Of a stretch of DNA of 64,000 nucleotides, positions 1 to 12,400 are shown piece by piece. Where the stretch lies: NCBI GenBank assembly GCA_033032175.1, contig CM065312.1:3968001-4032000 (forward strand), in the 5' to 3' direction. Origin of the DNA: Saturnia japonica. Lineage: Eukaryota > Arthropoda > Insecta > Lepidoptera > Saturniidae. The notes under the pieces were generated by a model. The model was not told where the DNA came from. It searched no databases and was given only the letters and a program-made list of their open reading frames with translations. The position numbers were made by a program, and so were the translations under genes. How positions within the stretch are numbered: the first letter of the stretch is position 1; each line of letters begins with the position of its first letter.

Positions 1-127
1 GGTTAAATAACATTTTAAGACTTGAGTCACCCAAGCAAACCTTACCTGTACGAGGTGTACCCTACGAATACATACGAAATAATACAATATGAATAATAAT
101 TCAACATTTAATATTACTGTGTAAATC

Positions 128-645
128 TATATACAATTAATAAAATTAAAATGTCTGTTAGTAATGTCAAAATAACAGTTTTTTCACTAAATGCATATGA
201 AAGTATATACGATACCTATAACAAAAAATCCATTTTTTTTATTTTTGGCTTTCCGTCTGTTTGTTCTGGGTAATCTCCGAAACGATTGGACCCATTTTGA
301 CGAGACTTTCACTGGTAGATAGCTGATTTTATAGGGAGTAAATTAGGCTACTTTTATTTTAGAAAAATAGTAAGAGGTCCGCACAAATAAAAAAATTGTT
401 CATGGTGAATCAGTTCGGGCACTTAAATGGCTTACGCTGAGTAAACCATAAGAGATATAGCAAATGAATATAACAAATAATTGTAGAATTTAAACAGACC
501 TACAAAAAAGTCACAGAGAGTATACGTCTATCTTCTAAGAAATACCTACAATAAGCATTTTTGTCTTTAAAATATCCGAGAGCGGGGAGCAAGATTCACG
601 CGGGCATTCTGTAGTCCACATGAGCGAAGCCGCGGGCATAGCTAG
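128..645 (+). mobile_element. Complete non-autonomous Helitron (family Hel-A, copy 1)
   Basis: The element begins with TC directly after an A and ends with CTAG directly before a T, the A^T insertion rule and termini expected of Helitrons. A GC-rich, now imperfect hairpin (GCGAAGCCGCG core) lies about 10 bases before the CTAG. There is no ORF, so it would depend on Rep/helicase supplied elsewhere. Related copies in this window are at 16899-17345, 37385-37730 and 50079-50585; all share an internal block reading like CAGCTATCTACCAGTGAAAG and its complement. Insertion boundaries are exact; the family name is my own label. Confidence 0.8.
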
Positions 646-2393
646 TAACAAATAAAGTTATTATGTAAATAAACATTTCCATGGATTAAGTTTGATGTTA
701 TGAAATATAATGATAGATAACACTTGGACCGACACATGATTTTAGTTTCCGTACATTGTTGCGCCGTAGGAAATGTTTAAATCTGAACCATTGTTTGAAG
801 AAATGACAGTAGCATTACTTACAGTTATATAAGCAAATAGAAAAACTGACATGATTCATTGCAAAGCGTTCAGAATTTTTACCGAGAATAATTTATGTTT
901 TATAAGAAATGTTAAACATTTTCAGGTTCTGAAGTCAACAAGGAACCCTAATGATTTTACGATGTCCGTCTGTACTAGTATCTAAGTAATAGAAAGATGT
1001 AATTTTGTCACGTCGACAAAGTGGTAAAATAAAATCTTGAAAAAAAATTTTTTAGGTTATCTCTACGCCGCGTAAAGTGGAGATAATTTTTTTTCCTCGT
1101 CTATCCCAAGGTATGATGAGGTGTAGTTGGACAGGTCATTAAAAAATATTGCGAATGTTTGAAATCCATTTTTCGACTCGGGGCTTTTTTCGAAATATTA
1201 CGCATTAAAATTCTAATTTTTGTTAAAGTCAAGTGAAAAATTCACGGCAGTAGTATGTATTAACTAAGTTAAAAGGAAAACTATCACAGCTAAGTAGGCT
1301 TTACAAGTTAACAAGTAATAGTCGACCAACTTATACTTGGAGAAGTAATTCGATTGGATTGGAAAAGTCCGCATATCGTGACGGGTATCTACGGAACCCT
1401 ATATTACGCGTGGTTCGACTCACACTTGTGATATTTTTTTACAGGTTTTACCATGATCTCAACTGATTGTGGTTGACGATAGATGGATGGACGGTTACCT
1501 ATCAGATGCCTATTCACTTGAAAGACTCCCAAGTGACAGGCGGACGGTAAGACAGACAACAGAAGTGAATTCCAATATTTAGCTATTCGCTATTCTTTAG
1601 AGGATGAAGCGGATCACTTCGTGCGAATTGGGGGAATATCCACCACAAAATGTGGGAAACCGCAAGACGTCTAGATGTCTTGTGGTGAAACAGATTCGGT
1701 GGAATTTGATCGTGCGATTCCTGTATACACTCTCCAAAATGAATTTCACTATGTTATCGTTTAAGTACCAGCCTGTCAATATCATATTATTAGAAAAAGA
1801 CACCTCTTTCCGAGGGCCTCACCTATAACTAAAGACTTATTGGCGACTTTAAGCTTCAAGAAATTTATATTTCAGTATGTTCCAATGCAGTGAAACAATA
1901 TTTCACGATGTTTTCTTTCACCGTCAATAGTTTTACTAATTAATGTAGTAGGAAGACGTAGATGAGTTTCGAAGAATTAACATGTCTTCATCATTTTGCC
2001 ACTAAGACTTTTGCATGTTTCTTTTAGATAAGCATTTATTTTGATTTAATATTCATTATATTATTTCAGATCAATGACCAGAAACAATCGTCTTCTCCAC
2101 TGCGAACTGTAAATATCACGTCAAAAAACTTTTATTATTATATGATACACAGAACAATTTCAAAACGCAACTTTTTAATTTAATGACAACGGTAATATTT
2201 CCAACATCATTATAACTTATCTAATAATAATTAATTAACCTCGTTCCGTAGGTAATTGACATTATATTAAATTCTAAATTATATTATTAATATATTTCAT
2301 GACTAACATTTGCACATACATATTAAGACACCACAGTATATCTACCAAGTGTAATTCGATGTAATTAGTCATTTATATGCAAGTTATTTTAAA
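646..2393. other. AT-rich non-coding stretch, no gene recognised
   Basis: Only short chance ORFs occur here, including a 74-codon one on the plus strand near 1604 with no recognisable domain. The only structure seen is the hairpin at 1057-1086. Confidence 0.6.
1057..1086. repeat. Short inverted repeat (hairpin)
   Basis: TTATCTCTAC is followed after ten bases by GTGGAGATAA, a 10-bp stem with one mismatch. It is flanked by A/T runs. It could be a relic of a small element; there is no evidence of function. Confidence 0.5.
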
Positions 2394-2440
2394 CTAGCTG
2401 TGCCTGCAGCTTCGCACACATTTTAAATTACTTACGAGTA
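2394..2440 (-). mobile_element. Helitron-like 3' terminus (fragment)
   Basis: On the minus strand the sequence ends in GCGAAGCTGCAGGCACAGCTAG followed by T, which resembles the Hel-A 3' end (GC-rich imperfect hairpin, about ten bases, CTAG, then T). The body further right does not match the other copies, so this is an eroded copy or a different subfamily. Confidence 0.5.
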
Positions 2441-3395
2441 GTATATTTATTATCGCTCTTATTTCGTGATCTCTAAAAGAATTTAGTAGTACCTGGTAGT
2501 ACAAATAAAATTATGAGACGAAAATTATTGCTTAAGAAACGCGCACAGAGCCGCGAGGCATCGATAGTTGTGAAATAAAAGTATCTTCGTAAATATTTTT
2601 ATTTTAACTTGATTCACTATGTTATGTAGTTCTTGTATTCTTAATGTTATTTGTTTATTGAAGTTCCTTTATTCTATAGATATTATTAAAATTTAATAAC
2701 ATTTTAAAAAGACGTAACTTGTTATTGTTCCTAATTAAGTGAATTCATAAATAATATTTAAACAAAAGGATTTAGAGTCACTTCAAAATCGAGAACGTCA
2801 ATTGGCTAAGTTCAATATATTTATACAATGGCTTGAATATTGAAGAAAATAATTTGGCGAATTGAATTCGAATTATTAAGTACTATAATGGAAATAAAAC
2901 TTTGGACATTGGCAGATGGTTCTGCGACGTCAATAAAACAAATGTTTAATAAATTCCTATGTTAGTTAAATTTTTGTTAATAAAAACTTTAAAATACCTA
3001 CACATTTTCCTTCTTGGATATTTTTTAAAGGTTCACTTTCTATTTAACAGTGAAATTACATCAAAATAGAAGTTGATTGAAAAACATACACAGACAACAA
3101 CGACATAATATAATATACGTATGTATATAGAAAAAATAGCATTAAGTACATAATAATAGCCATGATCGTCCACATTTCGTTACCCAACTTCCTTCATACA
3201 ATGGGCCATGATATTACCGCAGAAATATTGTCCCCGAGTTTTTGGGGCGTAAAGTACTTATAGAATTTAATTAATTTGTTTCCAAGAGCTTTTGTCCTAT
3301 TGTTTTTTATATACACAATGGATGATGAAAAACTCTGTGTCCGTTACGAAAAAGGTCCAAATTGTTTTGTCCCACAAAAGTTTGTGCAATGGACA
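2441..3395. other. AT-rich non-coding stretch with a LINE-tail-like motif
   Basis: No gene is recognised. Bases 2904-2940 (ACATTGGCAG ... TGCGACGTCAATAAAACA) resemble 39182-39220 and may be the tail of a non-LTR element. Confidence 0.4.
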
Positions 3396-3397
3396 GA

Positions 3398-3550
3398 GTG
3401 AATGATTAGTCATGTCAGGAAATGACTCCCTCTCTGTACATTCACTTAATTACTATGATTATTAACTGTAACTATTATTTGAGATAAAAATAAATGAAAA
3501 TGGTAAACCTGATCGTGTCTTGCTAGCTCTTCTCGACGACCGAAATGATT
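3398..3550 (+). repeat. Dispersed repeat J, copy 1
   Basis: It shares a GTGAATGA ... GGAAATGACTCCCTCTCTG core with 32906-33062, and both copies are followed by a CTTCT...CG-rich segment. Two divergent copies in one window imply an interspersed repeat. The class is unknown. Confidence 0.5.
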
Positions 3551-3859
3551 TGCTAAGGTTTTTTGTTAACTTGAAGGAAGTATTTCTATTTATTGCTTTT
3601 CTTTTTAGATCCTTAATATCTACTGTTACTTTATAAAAAATGTAACAGTTCAAGAGACATTAGAGGATCTAATTTGATATTATTAAAGTTCATATGCCTA
3701 GCTCTAAGTTTCTCTAGTGACCAGTGTTGATTATATATTGGTATATTAGGACTAACTAAATCTTACTTAAGAATGCTTGATTATTACATGAAGAAGTTTA
3801 AAATATTGTAAGTACTGCTATATTTAAAAATACTGTATTATTTACTCGCGAATAATCAA

Positions 3860-4015
3860 AAGAGTATTTATTGAGGAAAGTTATAGGTTATATAACTCTA
3901 CGCTACGACCCTAAGTAGCGGAGTAGTAACCATCAACATCAAGTAATCTATCAAGCAAGTATAGGAAGTGAGAGCAATGGTAGGCTACACGGGTGCGTTA
4001 GCAGCGGTGCGGTGA
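3860..4015 (+). repeat. Dispersed repeat I relic (Helitron-associated), copy 1
   Basis: The series TATTGAGGAAAGTTATAGG, TATATAAC, CTACGACC and AGCGGAGTAGTAA matches the body of the Helitron-like copy at 43170-43446 (minus strand), and similar relics at 7370-7495 and 49890-50070. It is followed by a TAGGCTACACGGGTGCGTTA block also seen, degraded, near 50013. No coding content. Confidence 0.5.
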
Positions 4016-4109
4016 AGAATTATTGTTCCAATAAATTTAACACGAGTGAAAACATTGGGCACTGCTTTTCTTTCTATTTCTTAAATTTATTTATCGTTCT
4101 ATATATAGA

Positions 4110-4345
4110 TACGGTTTTCTGAAATACCTGATTTATTTTTACCAGACTGCAAAAAAGGAGAATTATGTTTTTCGAACGTATGTATGTATGTATATTTATT
4201 TGGCACGCTCTGTAGCCTAAACGACTTGATGGATTTTAGCGTACGAGGTATCGTTTGATTCCATTTAATTGTAAGAGTGACATAGGCTATTATAATAATC
4301 AAGTACAACGTCTGGGAATCAAATAAAATATTTTTAGTCAAATAT
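4110..4345 (+). repeat. Dispersed repeat H, copy 1
   Basis: This is homologous, in reverse orientation, to 5860-6120 and 24815-25085. Shared landmarks are AAAACATAACCCTCCT-like and CCATCAAGCCGTTTAGGC-like blocks, here seen as their complements (AGGAGAATTATGTTTTTCGA, GCCTAAACGACTTGATGGAT). There are no terminal repeats or ORFs. It is widespread in Lepidoptera by my recollection; class uncertain. Confidence 0.6.
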
Positions 4346-5523
4346 CTATGTTTCCCTTTTAATAATTTAGCTTGTCTCCATAATTTTTCGAGCCATTAGC
4401 TGCGATTAAAAAATCCTGCGGCTTCTTGATTTAGGAGTGGCTCGTTAACATCCACTCTTCGTAAGTAACATCGGAGGCGTTCAGTTCATCATGAAGATAA
4501 AAATACGATATCATTTAAAGTAATAAGACGGGTATTTCGCATTTGGTTAATTCGTTCGTCGGAAACTAACAGCACATCGAGTTGGCACAAAGGATCATTA
4601 CGACTGAGTGTGTGGTTATTTTTTTTGCAACACCACTTAAGTCACGAACCAAAGATGGTAGCCACTTCAATTTTTTATGTTAAAGGTGATTATCTCACAA
4701 AGATTTCGACGGAGAGCTAAACGTGGAATAAATTAACAGTATCTGTTTTTTGATATTCCATGTGGAAAATTGTTTTTTTTTTTTAAATATGTATATGACT
4801 TCTGCCAATGTATACAATTACGCCAGTGTCAAGTGTGACAAATACAAGTTTTACATTTAGATAAAGTAAAACACATAATGACACAACACAAAACCGTTAC
4901 ATATTTTGAAATAACTAGATGGACCGGCAGACGTTGTTCAGCCCTTTCCGGTAGTCAGTGGCTCGACCACAATGCTACTTATCGGATCCTAAAAGATCTA
5001 TAAATCATCCTTTCGATGAATCAAATATATTATATAAATATGAGCTGAAACGGTAGTCGTTTAGAATTTGTAAAATCACTAACTGACGCACAAAAGATTT
5101 TATATACATGCTGACTTTAAAATCTAATACCTACTGATATGCGAACCAATTACCTACAAGCGCTCACTACATGCATACAACACAAAACAATAATTACAGT
5201 ATACAATAATATAAGAAATATTAATTAATAATTAAAATAAAATTAACAACAACACGGATAATAAAATAATACTTAGTTCTGTAAATTAGTTCATAAAAAT
5301 TATATAAAAGGTTAAAATTCTTTATTTTGTCTGATTGAAATAATTCTTAATTTTTTCTAAAAGTAGATAATGTTTATGCAAATCTATGTAAGTTCTCCAA
5401 AATATGATTATAATGGATATGCTCTACACATTCTCACAACAGACGAGGCTAGGCAACAGGTGTTTAAGATATTGTGAATAAAGGATCTGCATAAGTATTA
5501 AAAATGTTTTTTTTTTAATCATT
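4346..5523. other. AT-rich non-coding stretch, no gene recognised
   Basis: Nothing coding is visible. A GCCAATGT ... CAGTGTCAAGTGTGACAAA segment at 4805-4845 resembles the 3' untranslated part of the Jockey-type relics at 36345-36420 and 45925-45960, so a LINE tail is possible. Confidence 0.4.
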
Positions 5524-5728
5524 TATAGGTCTACCGGAACACACCTATTGGTATTCCGCGTCAGATTTACAACTTGAGGGTGGTAGCTAGCCAGGCGTGC
5601 ATTAAAAAAAGCCCAACCACCATGCTATGGTTTCATCACGATGTTTTCTCACCGAAAGCTTAGGCCATTGCAGGGATTCGAACTCACGTCAATCGACGCT
5701 ACCAACTGAGTCATCATTGCTTATAAAA
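5524..5728 (-). mobile_element. tRNA-derived SINE-A, copy 1 (3' truncated)
   Basis: On the minus strand it begins with ATGATGACTCAGTTGGTAGC (box A-like) and GTTCGAATCCCTGCAATGG (box B-like), the internal RNA polymerase III promoter of a tRNA head. It continues through the body block TGGCTAGCTACCACCCTCAA. The last part, seen in full at 58332-58650, is missing. It is one of eight SINE-A copies in the window. Confidence 0.8.
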
Positions 5729-5859
5729 TCATATGATCTAATATGGTAAGCATGAAAACTACTTTATCATCCTCAAATCGTGATGACGACAGTCTGTAAT
5801 TGGTCACTTATACTATATACTATACTTTATAAGCTAAATTATTAAAAAGGAAATAAAAA

Positions 5860-6120
5860 ACCGACTTTAACAAAAAAGATAACTAAAAAAATATTTTTCT
5901 ATTGTTGCTTTTTATGTGATTCCCAGATATCGTATTTAAAATTATATAGCCCATATTACTTGCACAATTAAGACGAATCTAAAGACATCTCTTACGTTAA
6001 AATCCATAAAGCCGTTTAGGCCACAGTGCATGCCAAAGAAATAGACATACATTCATACATTACGTTCGAAAAACATAACCCTCCTGTTTCGCAGTCGAGT
6101 AAAAAGAATAAATATTCAGA
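5860..6120 (-). repeat. Dispersed repeat H, copy 2
   Basis: Collinear with 24815-25085: an AAAAAACCGACTTTAACAAA start, AGATTCGTCTT-like block, CCATAAAGCCGTTTAGGCC, then GAAAAACATAACCCTCCTG. See copy 1 at 4110 for the opposite orientation. Confidence 0.65.
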
Positions 6121-6326
6121 CATTTATAAAATAAAATATCAAATTTATGTGATTATTATATTTTTATGAAATGGCACGTCGCGACGTCCCTTCAAAAGCA
6201 CCATTAGACTTCCTTCTAATTTGTATTTTATCGCATCCGTCTATAGCACTTCATTGATCTACATTTGGAATCATGGATCACCTTTATGTACTAATATTAC
6301 AAAGAGTAAGTTTGTATCCAAGTCCG

Positions 6327-6409
6327 GTGAAGCTGTAAAAGCCGCAGCGGCTCTGTTTTTGGATAGGGCCCCTAAGGCTAACAGTGTAGTCAGTTCAAAT
6401 AATTTAGAA
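6327..6409 (+). repeat. Dispersed repeat G, copy 1
   Basis: About 80 bases (GGTGAAGCTGTAAAAGCCGC ... GATAGGGCCCCTAAGGCTAA) are nearly identical to 48064-48146 and are related to the minus strand of 56801-56877. Homology to the 48 kb copy stops sharply on the right after TCAGTTCAAAT. A short ORF (6221-6424) spans it but is explained by the repeat. Probably part of a retroelement; class unknown. Confidence 0.65.
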
Positions 6410-7369
6410 ATGTATATTAATTAGTCCCGAGTGCTATATTTTAAAACTTTATATTTTATTTAACGCTAACGTAGTTGCGGGTGGTTGCTAATTATAAATA
6501 ACTTCGAAATTATGTAATTCAAGCTAATTTGAAACTTTAATTTTACGTGTCTTTCACACGCAACGAAAATGCAAACGGAATTTTGCTTCGAATTTCTAGC
6601 CTTTCAGGATTCATTTAGGATACCACGATGAATCTTAGACATAGAAAATCGAACTGGATTCTATTTGTCAATATTTTCCCAAAGGAACTTCTCCCTTTTT
6701 TCCTACTTTATTTTCACAAATAACTCTTGAATGCTGCGCTGTTTTATCATATATAGACTCGCTATTTTACTGGGAATGAATGAGGGCGAACTAGTTTGTT
6801 ATGATACCTACTAGGGTTTGATAAGAATGTTTTCCAGGGCAACAATTCACTAAAAGTAAATCAGTAAAAGGAAATAAGATACCCTGCATTAACATTACAC
6901 GAAACGATAAAAGGTACTCGGCGTGAAAACCCGAAAGATAAAAGAAAGAGACTATTTTATTTATAATAATATTAATTTTATGCCAATATTTAATGGTTAT
7001 CGTTGTCTATAGTAAAATAAAACACCATTGGCACCATTATTATGTTGCCAACCTTGGAGATAGTGTTTTAATTTTTTTTGGAAAAGCCACATGACATAAC
7101 CATGGGGGAAACCGGTGTAACCAATTCCACAGTTCTAAAGTATGCAGCACTATTTCAAAAGTCCAATAATGGTTACATAATTTATTAATATCTTCGTGAC
7201 ATGGATAAGTAAACTTGGAAAGTAAAACATTATCTAAATACAACATTTCATCCGAATCGTTAAAGCCATTATCGAGATCCGAACCAATTATATTATTTAT
7301 TATTGGTTTCAGGTTTTTTGTTTATTTGAACACGTAAATCTCTGTAAGTAAAGTCAGATTTGCAAAAAT
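6410..7369. other. AT-rich non-coding stretch, no gene recognised
   Basis: Only short ORFs without recognisable domains (for example 7040-7246 on the minus strand). Confidence 0.5.
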
Positions 7370-7495
7370 ATTTCTGCATTATATAGCCTATTTATTGAAA
7401 ATGGTTATAGGCTATACGAATTCACGCTACACCCCTGAGGAGCGGAGTAGTAACTATGAAAATCAAGTAAGCAATAGGCAAGTACGCCTACGTAA
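7370..7495 (+). repeat. Dispersed repeat I relic, copy 2
   Basis: TATAGCCTATTTATTGA, GGTTATAGGCTATAC, CACGCTACACCCCTGAGG and AGCGGAGTAGTAAC are in the same order as at 3860-4015. Confidence 0.5.
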
Positions 7496-8419
7496 TATTT
7501 TTTGTTTGGCTTTATACCTCACATCATATACAAACCTTAGTAAAGACTTATATAAACACCGGTAAATTTTGTTTCAAAAATTTAAATTTAAATAAAAAAA
7601 CAAAGTCGAATAGATTATGTCCATTGTTATTCAACAAATTAACGATGACACAAAAGACAAGATAATGAATAACGGCAAAGTTATTTTGAAGCTGAGTATC
7701 AATTAATTCGCCGTTGAAAAAAAGCGATCATTACAATGGAAGCAAAAATCTTACGTTGTATCAATTAACAAGATAGTTTCGTATGATACTAGATTAAATA
7801 ATATAAAATACATTCAAAAGTATCCTTAAATGCTAACACTATAAAGTTGAAAATTGAAAAATTGTCTCTAGGGTTTTTTTCAGTAAGATTTTTTTTTTTT
7901 TGAAAGAGCCATTGAAGAGGCTCTATGAATAATATATCGGTAAATTTTCTATTGTTAAAGTAGCTTCAGTGAAATAATAGTGTTATTTTTATCATTCAGG
8001 TTTATCAGCATAGAGAGAAACACATTTATGATACCAAGCCAGAATAATAGCCATTAAAACGGGTGACTTTGTTTGACTTTTCTAACTGCTGGTCGTCATT
8101 TATTATTTATTTATTTAATTAAGGTAACATACAGCCATAACATAAACATGTTTAAATATAATTTATACAAACAGGCCTACAGTACCATATATTGAAGTAC
8201 ATATATCTATATATAATTTTTCAAAAATCGTAGCGTTACAATCATATTTAAAAAAAAGAACTAAATAAATTTAGAATTTAAATATCAACATTAAAATAAA
8301 AACATACAAGTGTTAAATTTATATTATATCATAACATGTCTTTATTCAACAAATCACGTACCTTCCTTTTGTAAGATGATAATTTATTTGAAAATATGTC
8401 AACATCACTAAGAAATCTG

Positions 8420-8772
8420 TTATAGTAATAACAAGAACGTTGAAAGAAGGGAGTTTTTGAAATAATTTGTCCGACAAAAGGGAACATGAAATGTGTCCTT
8501 TGATCGTGCGTTTGATCGCGGTATTTTTAAAGAAATGTATTTCAGAAGTGGAGAAGAATCTATATGGTAATTAATTATTTTATGTAAGAAGATTTCATCA
8601 ACATATATCCTCCTATGTTTTAAGGATTGCATATTATGCCTAGAAGCACTTGTTTTAAAATCAATAAAATTATGACTAGTTCTATAATCGAGGGACTTTA
8701 AAAATCTGTTCTGTATTTTCTCAATCCTGGATATGTGCACTTCATATTGTGGGCTCCAAACTACACTGAAAC
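8420..8772 (-). pseudogene. LINE RT C-terminal end, frameshifted
   Basis: Codons corresponding to SVVWSPQYEVHI through TNYFKNS match the C-terminal part of the ORF at 23183-24577 almost residue for residue. An extra G near 8449-8451 (GAAGGGAG here, GAAGGAG in the other copy) then shifts the frame, so the normal C-terminus is lost. There is no start codon of its own: the reading begins at the deletion junction. It is not expected to make a functional protein. Confidence 0.8.
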
Positions 8773-9570
8773 ACAAACAACACAAACACCAAACACTGAA
8801 TTAAAATAATTATTAAACATATTGCATATTTCTTCACTATCGGTTGAAGATTGATTATCGTATATCATTTTAGCCGGTATATTGTTATCAGAGAACTTAG
8901 ATTTAATGAAGGACCAAAAATACTTTGGCGATGTAGTAATTTTAGCCTCAGAAAACGAAATATAATTTTGATAGCATTCTGCTTCTAGGCATTTTTCTCT
9001 TCTACGTAAGATTTTAAATTCTACTAAGTCTCGATCATTTTTATATTTTTTCCAATTTGCATGAACTTTTAACTTTTCACGAATAAGTTTTAGTAATGCT
9101 CGGGAATACCAAGGTGGATAATTTTTATTTAAATGTATTGGTTTCCTGGGGACAAATTGATCAATTAACTTATGCAAAATGCAATAAAAATAAGTAACAG
9201 CTTCTTCAGTGTTCAAACCACTAAGACATTGAACCCAATTGATATCTCCCAAACCCTTACTTATCTCTTCAAAATTAGCTGAGTGATAGATATATTTAAA
9301 ACGGTCGACATCTTTAATGTATATCACCGAGGAAAAATTAATTTTTATTTCGAGAGATTTGTGATGCATGTCCTCAGGAGTGAGTGGTGAAGGACAAGCT
9401 TTGACATAACAATTACTATTACTTAACACTAAGTCAAGAATACGCTTATTGACATTATAACAACTGTTGTATTGTAAAGTATTGCTAAAATTCATAAAAT
9501 CGGATAAGATCGTTACTTTGTTAGAGTTAGCAGTATTTAATAACTTTAAATTATTGCGTAAATATGCGTA
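8761..9570 (-). pseudogene. LINE endonuclease C-terminus and linker fragment
   Basis: Translation can be followed from about 9570, upstream of the first ATG at 9495, through KLLNTANSNKVTILSDF, RILDLVLSN (typical of the end of AP-like endonucleases), PWYSRALLKLIREKLKVH and YFWSFIKSKF to NNYFNSVF, the segment that normally precedes the RT domain. It then runs into a GT-rich filler and stops at the TAG at 8761. Without the catalytic N-terminal endonuclease and without RT it is dead. The ATG at 9495 is internal and not a real start. Confidence 0.8.
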
Positions 9571-9574
9571 AATA

Positions 9575-11465
9575 TTTTTTTATTTATGTAATATATTATA
9601 TTTTTTGTTAATATAAAACTATATCAGTTAGAAAATATTTTTATACGAGTTTTTTTTTAAATACTTAAGTAGATTGTAATACTAAGTTTGTATTTAGTAT
9701 TTATAATTAAATTTTGAAAGATTCAAAACATTTTATTTTCTCGGCCCATCCTGATTTCTTAATGTCCATGTCTTAAGGAATAAAGTGTAGCAAAAAAAAA
9801 CGAGACTTTAAATGACATCTATTAAAACATAAAATAAGAAAAATCAATGCCTGACATTTTTTTTAAAATAAAATGTTTATCAGAATGTCTAAAGGAAATA
9901 AATAAAGCTTTTTTATAAAAATATAGCAATTTAATATACTATAGAATTTGTGTTTCCCAAGAACCCTAGAATATAATTTTGAAAAGCTTAAAAATGAATC
10001 CGCAAATAAATCTACCGATTTCACGACGAGAATATAATAAACAATTATTATTATAAAACAAATATTAAACAAACAACACATTATATGCTTATTTAAAAAT
10101 GTATTATACATACAACTTTTATGAACAAATGTGGATAGATATAAGGATATACAGAATTTAATTAAAAAAATAAATTAAAAAAAAACAAGTAATCTTGCAA
10201 AATATGAAACGGAAGTCGCAGTAATACTTTACTTGTGTCAGAAAAGGCTATGATGACATCATTATTACATTAACGGAGCCATAACGATGTAATACGAGAT
10301 TTGTTTGAACTCTATTGTGGCCGAGGTTACAAAAGTATGGAGACAGTTCTGGTTATCAAATAATTTTAAATTTAGATTTACGCAATATCACATGTCAATA
10401 ATAAATAATTTTGCTGGTCATAATAGCCTCCGTAATTAACATAATAACTCTGTTAATGGTGTTAAGCTACCTAAATACAAAGATATTGTACCAAATAATA
10501 AATCAAATACAACGTATATTTAATGATCTCCTTTTTTCACCACAGAAAAAATTAAATAATAAGGCGGAAATAATTTACAAAAAAAATGTTCGCTGAAAAT
10601 TCAATTAGGCGAATATACCTCAATCTTTGTCCCATTTGTCGTATATCCAACAGTAAAGGTAAAAGTTGAAATATATTTGCCTGAATATAATTCAGAGATA
10701 TATCTGCTCAATTCTTCTCAGTAAAGCAATTTCTCCAATCTGACGGTAGACTTTCATCTTTCATTAATGCTCAAATTAGACAAAGGTTTTTAGTTTTAAA
10801 AGTACCTCATAAAGACCGCTTAATAAAATATATTCTACAACCTTTTTAAGTGTGAAGGAATGTAATATAAACTTTCATTGGTGGTTGGTAATTTAACCCC
10901 GAACTGGTTTTGCTTGTGTTATTAAAGTTAAAATACACATTAATTTTGCCTATAAGAATCAACTTTTTAGAAAATTATGTAATCTCTAGAAGTTTAAACT
11001 GGTTATAATATCTACTCTTGAAGAATCCATAAGTTTTTGTATTATATGTAGGAACCATATTTAAAACTCTTATTAAATTTTTTTTAAAGCCAACTCCATA
11101 TTTTGTTGTCCTCTAACAGATAAAAGTAAGATAAGTAATGAGTGCGATGGAAGCCGCTATGTCGTCGGTAGTTGAACTTTAGACTGACAGCTTAGTTTGC
11201 CGTATTTCTGATCAATTCGTATAAATATATATAACTAATAATAATAAATCTATATGTAATAATGCTTATCTGTATGTGTTATTTGGATAAAAAGTGTTTT
11301 TTTTTTATTGTAATTTTACCATTACTGCTCAGCACCTATTGAAAATCGTAGCCCTATCTTAATCTGAAAACTACATTCAATTTGAATCAGTAATTTTCAA
11401 TTGATGGGCATTCAAAGTAACAGACATAGAAAACTTTAGGATTTTATTGCAGAAATACATTTTAG
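9575..11465. other. Very AT-rich non-coding stretch, no gene recognised
   Basis: Short ORFs (for example 9863-10111 minus, 10411-10596 plus) are low-complexity and show no domain. No clear repeat was identified. Confidence 0.5.
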
Positions 11466-11469
11466 TAAA

Positions 11470-11790
11470 ATACCTGTCTTTATGTATGGATCTGAGTGCT
11501 GGTCAACAAAAGAGGCGGATGAAATAAGTTTATATGTGGTAGAGGTGCGAATGTTAAAATGGATGTGTGGTGTTACTGGAATGGTTATGATCAAGAATGA
11601 GTATACCAGAGGAAGTATGAGAATAGCACCATTCACAGCGATGCTGAGGGGTAATAGTTTAGCGTGGTTAGTGTGGAGGGATGAAAGTCATAATAACTAG
11701 AATAATGTTAAGTATGAATGTACAGGAACATGAAGAGAAAAACATGATCTGCCGACCTTATTTAAATGGGATTGATGGGATAGATAAATT
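11470..11790 (+). pseudogene. RTE-type LINE, RT C-terminal relic
   Basis: The frame reads MYGSECWSTKEADE, RMLKWMCGVTGM, IKNEYTRGSMRIAPF and NSLAWLVWRDESH, which is the characteristic C-terminal region of RTE-clade reverse transcriptases (YGSECW, then RMLRWMCGVTR, then IR-EYIRGS, then RLRWYGHV-RR). The usual WYGHVMRR is damaged and the ORF stops at 11700. The remainder to about 11790 is eroded, ending near a GACCTTATTTAAATGGGAT-like RTE end. A second relic lies at 21000-21345. The RT core is absent. Confidence 0.8.
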
Positions 11791-12174
11791 ATAGCGAAAC
11801 AAAATTGTTACAATTATTACGACCCTCTTTAGTTGAATAGGCCGATGAAAAAAGTCCCAGTAACAAATCGTAATCTACTATTTCTCGTAAGAAAACAGTA
11901 TGATAAATCACAAAACGTTTGTAAAATATTTGACATACTTATTACAATAACGGTTCTTGTCAAATTTGGATCGAATTATGCTATAACTTCATTCGTAAAT
12001 GTATTTACTTGGAAATTAAAATCATGAGCATGTCCAAAACAGGACAGGAGCCTGATAAAGAATTTTAAGGTAATTATCCAATAGTATTGTTGTTGGTGTA
12101 ATCAGTTTCATTTTGATCGGTACTTTTAAATACTTTTCTTAAGCGCTGGTTCATACTTTGTAAATTTATTCATT

Positions 12175-12400
12175 CTAGCGATCACCCTAAGGTCGAAATT
12201 CGACCAGCTAGTTTTTGATCATAGACTATTTTCTGTTTAACATTAGCAGTATGTACTCGTGACCCTAAATATTGAGTGACAATGTCAATATTTTGGGGGG
12301 TCTAAGTTCAATGGCACTGGTCGCGTTAGAATTCGCAGTATTAATTTATTTCATTGAATATATTATTAACAGATAAGCAATTGTTAATATTTGTATAAAA
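12175..12400 (-). mobile_element. Helitron family Hel-B, copy 1 (5' truncated)
   Basis: On the minus strand the 3' end shows GGTCGAATTTCGACC, a near-perfect palindrome, then a short spacer and CTAG at 12175-12178. The body matches 19678-20035 (AGTGCCATTGAACTTAGACC, ACATTGTCACTCAATATT-like). Homology fades near 12400, so the 5' half is missing. Confidence 0.75.

Larger units (their letters stand above)
8104..9570 (-). mobile_element. CR1/Jockey-type LINE, copy 1: 5' truncated, internally deleted
   Basis: The right part (about 8790-9570) encodes the end of the endonuclease domain and the linker before the reverse transcriptase. The left part (8104-8764) is the C-terminal end of the RT ORF plus the 3' untranslated region, nearly identical to 22955-23622. 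The central RT domain is missing. The 3' end is a run of TAAA-like units, seen on the plus strand as TTTATTTATTTAATTAAGG. The 5' end stops within the endonuclease, as expected of incomplete target-primed reverse transcription. Edges are within about ten bases. Confidence 0.85.
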
